This document shows, one piece after another, positions 22,735 to 29,656 of a stretch of 29,656 bases of DNA. Under the pieces are notes generated by a model. The model saw only the letters and a list, made by a program, of their open reading frames with translations, was not told the origin of the DNA and did not search any database. This DNA comes from an uncultured Lachnospiraceae bacterium (lineage in GTDB: Bacteria; Bacillota; Clostridia; Lachnospirales; Lachnospiraceae), in assembly GCA_910588405.1 (NCBI GenBank), contig CAJUPT010000006.1, positions 69,306-98,961 of the forward strand, in the 5' to 3' direction. The position numbers were made by a program, and so were the translations under genes. The number at the start of each line of letters is the position of its first letter. Within the stretch, counting starts at the first letter, position 1.

Positions 22735-23964
22735 ATGGAAAACAATTTACAGCAAAGACAGGCAAGAGTTGACGCCGCAGTGGCGCTGAAAGAAGGGGAC
22801 CGGGTTCCTTTCGCTCCCAAATTCGGCTATGGCGGATACGTACAGGCCGCGGGAATCAGCATGTGTGAAGGTCTGATGGATTTAAGAAACATGAAACCGG
22901 GCGTGCGGCGCATCCTGTCCAAATACGACCTTGACTTATACTGGGGGCCGGCAGCCTATCCGTCCAATGTTCTTGAGGTTTTGGATTCCGTAGCCATTAA
23001 CTGGCCCAGCCCCGACGGACGCCTGGACCGGAACTCCGGTTATCAGATCAACGATATCACCTATATGGGCATCGACGATTACGACGAATTTCTCAGAGAT
23101 CCCTCTCACTTTATGATGACCAAGGTTTATCCCCGCAGACATAAAAAGTTAAAGGGACTGGCGAAAATGAGTTTTCAGGATGTTGTAGAGTTCGGCCATT
23201 ACGCTTCCATGGGCGCTTTTGCCGATCCCGAAGTAAGAGAAGCTTTACTCACACTGATGAGCGCCGGCGAACAGGCGAATAAATGGATTGCCGCCCAGGG
23301 CGAGCTGGCCTCTCTGGCGCTGGAGCTGCAGACGCCTCTTGGATGTACGCTGGGCCAGAACGCGCCTTACGATATGCTTGCCGACAATCTTCGGGGATAC
23401 ATCAACGTACCTATGGACTTGTTCGAGGAGCCTGAAAAGGTGCTGGCCGCCATCGACTATTTCACCGTCCTGGCTCTTGAGGGCGTACGCGGCCTGAAGG
23501 AAAAGGGCGTTCAGTATGTGTTCATGCCCTTACATGGCGGAACTGATATTATGATGAGCAATGCCGATTACGAAAAGTTCTACTGGCCGTCTTTGTACCG
23601 CGTAATAGAAGAGATTATCAACCTGGGCATGATCCCTTATGTTTTCTGCGAAGGACAGTATAATACCCGTCTTGAAATCTTAAAGCAGGTGCCAAAGGGC
23701 AAATGCATCTATATGTTCGAGCAGGTTGACATCGCGAACGCCAAAAAGATCCTGGGCGATGCCGCCTGCATCTGCGGCAATATTCCCACCGCGGATCTGA
23801 TCTACGGTAAAAAGCAGGACATCATCGACAACACCAAGAAGATGCTGGATATCTGCGCGCCGGGCGGCGGATTTATGATGGACTGTTCCATCGTAATCGA
23901 CCATTACAAAGAAGAAAACTTCGACGCATGGTACGAGACGACTCTGGAATACGGAAAATATTAA
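22735..23964 (+). CDS. Uroporphyrinogen decarboxylase-family protein (MtaA-like), paralog 2
   Basis: Seen: 409 residues, ATG after AGGAGG. Same plan as paralog 1, for example RVPFAPKFGYGGYV near the N-terminus, FMPLHGGTDIMMSNADYEKF in the barrel and GGGFMMDCSIVIDHYKEENF at the end. It carries cysteines C305 (YVFCEGQYNTR) and C345/C347 (ACICGNIP) in positions where MtaA-type enzymes hold zinc. The His of the MtaA H-x-C motif is not obvious. Inferred: catalytic member of the pair, transferring a methyl group between a corrinoid protein and an acceptor, or decarboxylating an unknown substrate. No corrinoid protein gene is in the window. Confidence 0.82.
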   Translation: MENNLQQRQARVDAAVALKEGDRVPFAPKFGYGGYVQAAGISMCEGLMDLRNMKPGVRRILSKYDLDLYWGPAAYPSNVLEVLDSVAINWPSPDGRLDRNSGYQINDITYMGIDDYDEFLRDPSHFMMTKVYPRRHKKLKGLAKMSFQDVVEFGHYASMGAFADPEVREALLTLMSAGEQANKWIAAQGELASLALELQTPLGCTLGQNAPYDMLADNLRGYINVPMDLFEEPEKVLAAIDYFTVLALEGVRGLKEKGVQYVFMPLHGGTDIMMSNADYEKFYWPSLYRVIEEIINLGMIPYVFCEGQYNTRLEILKQVPKGKCIYMFEQVDIANAKKILGDAACICGNIPTADLIYGKKQDIIDNTKKMLDICAPGGGFMMDCSIVIDHYKEENFDAWYETTLEYGKY

Positions 23965-23994
23965 TCTTGTTCTTTCCCTTGTTTTTACATATAT

Positions 23995-24021
23995 GCGCTG
24001 CCGCTGTTTTTGCGGCAGCGC
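23995..24021. terminator. Hairpin between convergent genes
   Basis: GCGCTGCCGC-TGTTTTT-GCGGCAGCGC, perfect 10-bp stem, 30 bases after the URO-D stop and 13 bases before the end of the S8 gene. Neither side has a strong T-tract. Probably a shared, bidirectional terminator. Confidence 0.6.
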
Positions 24022-24034
24022 AGCTTGCACCCTC

Positions 24035-25711
24035 TTAAAACCTTCCCTGCGCCATCTGCTCGAACACCCGGTAAAGATCTAATATACCATAGCCCCACTC
24101 TCTGTTAGGATACGTTAACTGCGGATTTCTCCTGGCGCTACGCACAAAATAAGCGCTGAGTTCCGCAGAGCTGATATTTGGCTGGTTCCCCCGAACCACC
24201 GCCCATTCCATCATCAGTGCCGAAGCGCCTGCGGCGTGGGCAGCGGAGACGCTGCTGCCGGTGCGGGTGGTAAAGCCGCCCCCTGCCCGTGGTCCGTACA
24301 CATCGACGCCGGGCGCCGCGAAATCCGGCTTGATAACGCCGCCTGCCGTATAGCCTCTGCTGGAGTGAAGATAGAGGCTGTCATTGCGGTGGTCATAGCA
24401 GCAAACTGCCATACATCCCAGGGTATCCGCCGGCATGGTCAGGGTGATATATGGGTCCGCCCGCAGAAAAACGGTTTCCGGCTCGATGAAGTCATCGATA
24501 GGCAGCCAGATATTATAAGTGCCGGTCAGAAAATTGGTATTGTAGATCCGGAACGTCCACAGGCCCGGCGTAGGGGAAAACAGGCGGAGCAGGATCAGAA
24601 ACAAGCCGGAGGACTGGTTGACGATCTCATAATCGATATATATTTTAGTCTGCTCAAAAATAAAATCGATCTCCTGTCCACGACCGAACCGGACGGAAAT
24701 CGGCGGAATCACTTCCCCGGAAGGAGAGGTAATGGAAATCGCGTAGGTTTCCGCCACCTGCGCCCAGATCTCCATGGAAAAGCCTTTTTCTCCGTTTCCT
24801 ACCCGCACCTCCACATCCTCATATGCCGCCTCAGAAGCTATTTTCCCCTGAAAATGATGCTGACGGCCCGCCTCGTCCCCTGACGCCACTGCCACCGCCA
24901 CCTGGGGCATTTCCGCGGCCCAGCGAAGCACCGACGACAGCGGCGAGAAACCGCTGTGATTTCCCTGGTTTGTTCCCAGGCACAGCATAATGACAATGGG
25001 CTTTTTCGCCTCATAAGCCATGGCCAGCAGATAGATCAGCCCCTGCATAATATCATTTTCCTGAAATGCCGCCGCGCCGTCTTTAATCTGAAAAAAATCC
25101 CGCAGATACTGTTTGGCCGGTTTCAGCTTCACCACAATCAGGGAGGATTCCGGCGCCGCGCCGGTAAAGCCGCCGTCGTCCCCGGCGCTGCCGGCGGCAA
25201 TCCCGGCCATAAAGGTCCCGTGGCCGTTCTCATCTCTCTGGGGGACGATATCATAAGGATTTTCCGCCTGCAACGCCTGATTAATATCCCTTTGCGTGTA
25301 AATATGGCCGTATCTTCCATATTGCAACAAATCCGGCTCATTTTCCGTCTGGTCCCAGATGCTTAAGATCCTTGTGGTACCATCAGGATTCCTGAACGCG
25401 GGGTGGGTATAGTCAATGCCCGTGTCAATCACACCGACGATCGTATCCTTTCCGGTCAGCGCCAGGCCCGGCTGGGTCTGCACCCTGAGAATCCCCGCAG
25501 CCTCCATGCTCTCCGTATCCATCAATCCGTACAGCTTCGGAATGGCCGTATACCCGGCGTCCTCCAAAAGCATGGAACGGTCTTCCGGCAGCTTGGCGTA
25601 AGCCACCTTATAGGTTTCATTCAGAACAAACTCACATGATATGGGCAGTTTCAAAGGATTCACGCCCGCCAGGTTCCTGATCAGAATAAAATCCCCGTAT
25701 TCCTCCGACAT
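24035..25711 (-). CDS. S8 family subtilisin-like peptidase, Csp type
   Basis: Seen: 558 residues from ATG at 25711 after GAGAGAT; a GTG at 25741 is possible but has no ribosome site. Complete triad: D96 (VIDTGID), H164 (NGHGTFMAGI) and S487 (GSSVSAAHAAG). A short prosegment-like region (1-80) and a ~200-residue beta-rich insertion between H and S (about 240-440) match the Csp family, whose central jelly-roll is inserted in the catalytic domain. No signal peptide. Known: CspA/B/C proteases process the spore cortex hydrolase SleC during clostridial germination; many Lachnospiraceae have further copies of unknown role. Here it is alone between unrelated genes, with no sleC, so germination is only one possibility. 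Confidence 0.88.
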   Translation of the reverse strand: MSEEYGDFILIRNLAGVNPLKLPISCEFVLNETYKVAYAKLPEDRSMLLEDAGYTAIPKLYGLMDTESMEAAGILRVQTQPGLALTGKDTIVGVIDTGIDYTHPAFRNPDGTTRILSIWDQTENEPDLLQYGRYGHIYTQRDINQALQAENPYDIVPQRDENGHGTFMAGIAAGSAGDDGGFTGAAPESSLIVVKLKPAKQYLRDFFQIKDGAAAFQENDIMQGLIYLLAMAYEAKKPIVIMLCLGTNQGNHSGFSPLSSVLRWAAEMPQVAVAVASGDEAGRQHHFQGKIASEAAYEDVEVRVGNGEKGFSMEIWAQVAETYAISITSPSGEVIPPISVRFGRGQEIDFIFEQTKIYIDYEIVNQSSGLFLILLRLFSPTPGLWTFRIYNTNFLTGTYNIWLPIDDFIEPETVFLRADPYITLTMPADTLGCMAVCCYDHRNDSLYLHSSRGYTAGGVIKPDFAAPGVDVYGPRAGGGFTTRTGSSVSAAHAAGASALMMEWAVVRGNQPNISSAELSAYFVRSARRNPQLTYPNREWGYGILDLYRVFEQMAQGRF

Positions 25712-25873
25712 AATGATCTCTCTGCAATTCAAAAGCTTCACCCTGTTATCGCTGATTGTTACAGCATATGCGAAAGCAGGAAGATTGGTGCAAACCGTTA
25801 TTTATTTGGCTGATATCACAAAATGGGGAGCTGTTTCAAAGTGATTATAAGAAGTTAAAAAGTTGAATATATC

Positions 25874-26080
25874 TCATATGATCTGAAAAGGATCTTGATC
25901 TATTACCAGGTATGTAACCGATAACTTTTTTCGGGCAAATTCGTATGCGTTATTTTTTACGAAGCGCCGGATATTTTTATTCTTCGGACAATAGAAACCG
26001 GAGAGCAGTTCTTTTATACCAGTTTCTCCGATGACTTCTTCCATATCCAATATATTGAATATTTTATAGTGCTCCATCAT
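25874..26080 (-). pseudogene. Truncated GNAT acetyltransferase-like gene
   Basis: Seen: 68 codons, ATG after AAAAGG; the sequence resembles the first third of a GNAT protein of the element/toxin type: IGETGIKELLSGFYCP, KNKNIRRFVKNNAYEFARKK, then SVTYLVIDQDPFQII followed directly by TGA. An intact relative would go on with the acetyl-CoA-binding core; after the stop only faint similarity remains. AT-rich compared with its neighbours. Family assignment is from remembered pattern; the alternative is a genuine small orphan gene. Confidence 0.5.
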
Positions 26081-26192
26081 ACGGGAAACCTTTTTGACAT
26101 GATCTTCTTTATCTCATCTATATCCGTTATATCTCATTACAAAACACTGGCATAGTCAACAAGCAAAAAGCGACGCCAAACTGCCCTACCGC

Positions 26193-26222
26193 TTGCTAAT
26201 CTGCAGGCGTATATGTTATTAT
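26193..26222 (+). promoter_or_regulatory. Putative promoter of the DUF3786 gene
   Basis: TTGCTA at 26193-26198 and TATTAT at 26217-26222, spacing 18, 48 bases before the start codon. Weak consensus match. Confidence 0.35.
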
Positions 26223-26270
26223 AAGTATGTCTCACAACATACACTGCCCTGCATCGGGAGGATTTCATAT

Positions 26271-26951
26271 ATGAGAGAAAACTACCTGAACTCGAACCCC
26301 AAAAAGAAACAGGATAACTATGCCATGATCTGCGAGAAATGGCGGAAGATTTTTCTGGAAATGGATGTGGAAGAACTGGCCCGGCGGTTTGGGTTAAAGC
26401 TTGACGAGGACGCCCTTTATATCACCTATTTCGAAGAAAATTACCGGCTTGACCGGAGAAGCGGCATGATTACGCCCGCGGACGACCCGGAAAAACGGCT
26501 GGGCTTTAACACGCTGATGTGTATTTATCATCTGTTTTATTACTCCAAACCAGATGCCCGCGTCAAAGGGGAATTTATCCCTTTCCGCCAGGTCAAAGGT
26601 GCAGCTCCTTTCGACCCGGCGTTCCGGGAGACTGTTTTAAAACCGCTGGCAGAGACCTTCTCCGGCCATCCGGAAGCGCTGGAGCGGGCCTGTAAGCGGC
26701 TCGGGGGCCGCCCCATCCGGCAGGGGGATGTGGGCTATACCATCGATGCCACAGGCTGCCTTCCCATGACCGTGGTCTTCTGGGACGGAGACGAAGAATT
26801 TGAGGCCCAGGCCAACATCCTGTTCGACTCTGCCGTCACTGACTTCCTTCATGAAGAAACCGTAGTCTGCCTTGCCTCCTGGATGGTACAGCGGCTTACC
26901 GAAGAATCCGGCCTGGAACCGAAAGGAACGCCGGTAGGGCAGGAATACTAA
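26271..26951 (+). CDS. DUF3786 domain-containing protein
   Basis: Seen: 226 residues from ATG at 26271, nine bases after GGGAGGA. The upstream open part to 26193 covers the promoter-like region and is not used. Domain signs: EELARRFGLKLDEDALYITY, FNTLMCIYHLFYYSKPDARV and FIPFRQVKGAAPFDPAF in the first half, DATGCLPMTVVFWDGDEEFE and ANILFDSAVTDFLHEE in the second. Known: DUF3786 occurs in anaerobes, often near corrinoid or B12-dependent enzymes, with no firm function. In this window it is the third gene in a neighbourhood with methyltransferase-like proteins, which is suggestive but separated by 2.3 kb. Confidence 0.82.
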   Translation: MRENYLNSNPKKKQDNYAMICEKWRKIFLEMDVEELARRFGLKLDEDALYITYFEENYRLDRRSGMITPADDPEKRLGFNTLMCIYHLFYYSKPDARVKGEFIPFRQVKGAAPFDPAFRETVLKPLAETFSGHPEALERACKRLGGRPIRQGDVGYTIDATGCLPMTVVFWDGDEEFEAQANILFDSAVTDFLHEETVVCLASWMVQRLTEESGLEPKGTPVGQEY

Positions 26952-27014
26952 AATATCCGTCTTTATCCCGGAAGGCGTCCCGATCAGCCTGAAACTTATG
27001 GGGCAAAATTACTT

Positions 27015-28631
27015 TTACGGTTCGCCCACATGCCTTTTCAGCGTCTTGCGAACCGCTCCCGGCCCTGCTGCCAGCTCGCCGAAATACCTGGCTACCCGCC
27101 CGGCCAGGCCGTCGGCATACAGGTCGGCGCCAAAAATTTTCCGATTTGACAAAAGAGGCTTAAGCGCCTCGTCAAAAGGCCCCTGATCCCCCAGCCGGAT
27201 TCCCTGTACGACAGGGCGGAGCTCCGCCAGCATGGGGTCAGGGCTTAACCGGAATTCCATGCCCTCATCATCCACCCCCATCAGATAACGGCACCATCCC
27301 GCCAGAACCAGCGGAATCATCTGCAGGTCTTCTGTGGACAGATCCGCCCTGTCCTGATAGGCGTTTATGGTCTTTCCGAACCGGACGGCCAGCTTCTGGG
27401 ACGTATCGCAGGCGATCCGCTGAGGCGCGTCCGGCATAAAGGGATTGGGCATCCGCACTTCCAGCACCTCTTTCAGAAAATCAGCCGGACGGATAATGCC
27501 GGGATCTGTTACCACCGGCAGCCCTTCCCGGTATCCCACGATCTCCACCAGCTTTTTCAGCTGCGGGTCTTCCATCTCCTGATAGATCCGGGTATACCCC
27601 AGCAGGCATCCGAAAACTGCCAAGGCCGTATGCAGAGGATTCAGGCAGGTGCAGACTTTCATCTTCTCCACCCTGTCCACGGTCTCTCGGTCCGCGAACA
27701 TAACCCCCGCTTTTTCCAGAGGGGGGCGGCCATTGGGGAATGCGTCCTCGATCACCAGATATTCCGGTTCCTCAGCATTGACAAAAGGAGCCACATAAGT
27801 GTTTTTCGAAGTCACCACCGGTTCCACGTCCTCAAATCCTGCGTCTGTCAGCATCTGTTTTACGCTCTCATCGGGCCGGGGCGTGATTTTATCGATCATG
27901 GTCCAGGGGAAAGAAACCGCGCCGGAGCGGATATATGCCTCAAATTCTTCCTCTGCCAGCCCTTTTTCCACCCATGCCCTGGCGAAAGCGCTGACGGCCT
28001 CATACAGCCTGGTGCCGTTATGGGAACAATTGTCCATGCTGACAAGGGCCAGCGGCAGCCTGCCGTTCAGATACCGCTCATAACACAGCGCCGCCACCTT
28101 TCCCATATAGCTTCGGGGCGCTACAGGCCCAGCCGCAAAATCCGCCCGGACGTCCGGCAGCAGCTCTCCTTTTCCGTCCGTCAGGCCGTAACCTTTTTCT
28201 GTGATGGTAAAGCTGGCCATCTGTAACGACCTGCTCCGGAAGATTTCTTTCAGCCTGCCGAAATCTGCCGTGTTCCCGCTGTCTGCCGTCAAAGACTCCA
28301 CGATGCTGGCCACCACCCGCTTTTCGATGGTTCCGTCCGGCTTTAAGGTGACGGCAAGGCACAGATTGTCCTGGGGCCTTACTGCATTTTCCACAATCTC
28401 ATAGTCATAGCCTTCCGCCACAATAATCCCGGTTTTCGCCCAGCCCTCGTCCAACAGCCTCTGCTGCAAAACCGCCGGAAATGCCCGGAACAGATTACCG
28501 CAGCCAAAGTGCACCCACTCCGGATTATCCCTCGTCTCTTCTTTTACCCGCTCTCTGTCAAAGGCAGGCAAAATAAATCCGCCCGCCTCCCATACGGCTC
28601 TGTCTTTTAACGCTTTCTCATTCAATTTCAT
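27015..28631 (-). CDS. Mannitol dehydrogenase family oxidoreductase, probable fructuronate reductase
   Basis: Seen: 538 residues, ATG after GAGG. N-terminal NAD-binding motif WVHFGCGNLFRAF (39-51), middle motif VSMDNCSHNG, and a C-terminal CTCLNPLHTALAVFG with the lysine of the preceding EKMK stretch, matching the catalytic region of the family. Length fits UxuB/UxaB-type enzymes (about 480-540) better than MtlD (about 380). Known: these enzymes reduce fructuronate or tagaturonate to mannonate or altronate in hexuronate breakdown. No uxuA, uxaC or KDG gene is near, so the assignment rests on family only and mannitol-type sugars remain possible. It is the sole gene of its transcription unit here. 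Confidence 0.85.
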   Translation of the reverse strand: MKLNEKALKDRAVWEAGGFILPAFDRERVKEETRDNPEWVHFGCGNLFRAFPAVLQQRLLDEGWAKTGIIVAEGYDYEIVENAVRPQDNLCLAVTLKPDGTIEKRVVASIVESLTADSGNTADFGRLKEIFRSRSLQMASFTITEKGYGLTDGKGELLPDVRADFAAGPVAPRSYMGKVAALCYERYLNGRLPLALVSMDNCSHNGTRLYEAVSAFARAWVEKGLAEEEFEAYIRSGAVSFPWTMIDKITPRPDESVKQMLTDAGFEDVEPVVTSKNTYVAPFVNAEEPEYLVIEDAFPNGRPPLEKAGVMFADRETVDRVEKMKVCTCLNPLHTALAVFGCLLGYTRIYQEMEDPQLKKLVEIVGYREGLPVVTDPGIIRPADFLKEVLEVRMPNPFMPDAPQRIACDTSQKLAVRFGKTINAYQDRADLSTEDLQMIPLVLAGWCRYLMGVDDEGMEFRLSPDPMLAELRPVVQGIRLGDQGPFDEALKPLLSNRKIFGADLYADGLAGRVARYFGELAAGPGAVRKTLKRHVGEP

Positions 28632-28858
28632 GTCCGCAGCCTCACTTTTTCCTTGATACGGCTGCCAAAACAGCCGACCCTTCTTTATTTTTCCTGTTAT
28701 CCTTTTAACACATTCACGATTTAGTATGCAAAGAACCTCTTTTTTTATTCAACAGCTCTCACCAATATATTTTTGGTTTAAACTGCTTTGTCCTTTTGCA
28801 TGAATGAAGGAAAAGTGAGTATCTTATTTGGTTTACGGCACGGATGAAAGATATTTTT
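28632..28858. other. AT-rich gap before the hsdS fragment
   Basis: 227 bases with no open frame supported by a ribosome site. It contains the upstream region of the dehydrogenase gene (on the minus strand). Runs of T are frequent. I see no further structure. Confidence 0.5.
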
Positions 28859-29605
28859 TCAAAATATCATCTTTTTGTAACGTAAGCTCTTGTAATTGCC
28901 ATTTTGAGCCGTAATCTCATCATGAACTTCCCGAATTTTATTTAAAGTAGACTGCTGGATTTCAATAGATGGTACATAAACCGGATAATTCAAAACCTCC
29001 GATTTATCGGCACGCGGCATCTTTTGCCCCTTGACATGCTGCATTTCATAATCGAAAAACTCATCTGCCGCTAATTGATAAAACAAATATTGAGATAAAA
29101 TAACCGAATTATCCGGCTTTAGCACAAGGACATCCCCCGAGCTTCCGCCGTCATTGTCCGCCAGCCATATTTTCTTTAAATAAGGCCTGATATTTGATAA
29201 TAGAATATCCCCATTGAAATAAGCAGTTACAGTACCGGCGGTTGGCACAAATTGCGATTCCGTCCTGCCCCCCAAATTTTGCAGAAGATTGTCAACACCG
29301 ACATAAGTATCTGCTGATAATTTTGAGCAGGAAACTCTATCTTGAGAATACCGGGATACCTCACCCAGCTTTTTCCTGCTTTTAACGGAAGAAAAACTGC
29401 TTTTCATTAACATTGATATCGATGTTTTTAGTTCCTTTATATGCACAATAATCCGATGTATCTCTGCCTTTGCTGTTTCCACCTCTTCCACTATACGTTC
29501 TTGAATATCCAGCGGAGGCAGAGGGATAAGAATCCTTCCGACTTCCTGTAAGGATATATTATACTGTGCAATATTCTGCGTTGTGCAAGTCTGATACCTG
29601 CGCTA
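28859..29605 (-). CDS. HsdS, type I restriction specificity subunit, 3' half only
   Basis: Seen: the frame is open from about 29605 to a stop at 28859. It starts with RILIPLPPLDIQERIVEEVE, the end of a target-recognition domain and start of the central coiled-coil conserved region. Then follows a second recognition domain (KLGEVSRYSQDRVSCSKL, FNGDILLSNIRPYLKKIWLA, HVKGQKMPRADKSEVLNYPV) and VYVPSIEIQQSTLNKIREVH, the start of a second conserved helix, then an early end. At 29605 a TAG closes the frame; the rest up to the window edge has no good N-terminal half. So this is a half-gene: one recognition domain plus coiled coil. It may be a silent cassette or a broken gene; hsdM and hsdR are not seen. 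Confidence 0.7.
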
Positions 29606-29656
29606 TCCGAAACCCGGAAAATGCAGGGGGAATACGGCTGCTTGAAATTTTTATGT

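Noticed and set aside
21849..22820. 323-codon minus-strand frame opposite the first URO-D gene
   Set aside because: Shadow frame; it also spans the intercistronic hairpin and has no recognisable domain.
21315..23964. True haem-pathway uroporphyrinogen decarboxylase (hemE)
   Set aside because: Two diverged tandem copies, lengths above hemE, a catabolic-type regulator and no haem genes nearby argue for the MtaA-like branch.

Overview
The window looks like a chromosomal stretch from an anaerobic Firmicute of the Lachnospiraceae type. The reasons are a moderate GC content, strong AGGAGG-type ribosome sites, a DUF951 gene after a sirtuin, an S8 protease of the Csp type, and a mobile element whose small proteins resemble those of clostridial elements. 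The family-level placement is inference; no 16S rRNA or tRNA gene is present.

Layout. (1) 73-3056, minus strand: an MBOAT O-acyltransferase followed by an SGNH-fold partner, a typical pair for O-acylation of an exported polymer. (2) 3057-3409: a gene-free gap with a ~149-bp element bounded by an 18-bp inverted repeat. (3) 3410-6969, plus strand: sirtuin, DUF951 protein, M20 amidohydrolase and an RlmI-type rRNA methyltransferase. (4) 6943-15282: an 8.3-kb integrated element inserted in the last codons of the rlmI-like gene. Its ends are a perfect 27-bp direct repeat that equals the last eight codons plus stop of that gene. (5) 15314-19393, minus strand: DegT aminotransferase, two GT2 glycosyltransferases and an FAD oxidoreductase, probably for a surface glycan. 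(6) 19671-23964: a PucR/CdaR-like regulator divergent from two tandem URO-D/MtaA-type proteins. (7) 24035-28631: Csp-type subtilase, GNAT fragment, DUF3786 protein and a mannitol-dehydrogenase-family oxidoreductase. (8) 28859 to the right end: the 3' half of a type I restriction specificity gene.

The integrated element is the most unusual part. Its leftward operon of small accessory genes and its rightward RHH-Uma2 pair share a 337-bp divergent control region. That region holds three copies of a TATCG-N4-CGATA palindrome, two of them placed on the promoters. To the right come 1.1 kb of non-coding DNA with a run of perfect short hairpins and tandem ~37-bp repeats, which look like an origin of transfer or replication, then a replication module and an XRE regulator. 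The integrase is a deletion-fusion remnant. Each of the three replication genes has one in-frame nonsense codon, and each could come from a single C-to-T change on the coding strand. The element therefore appears immobile and unable to replicate alone, while the RHH-Uma2 pair, its promoter and its operators look intact.
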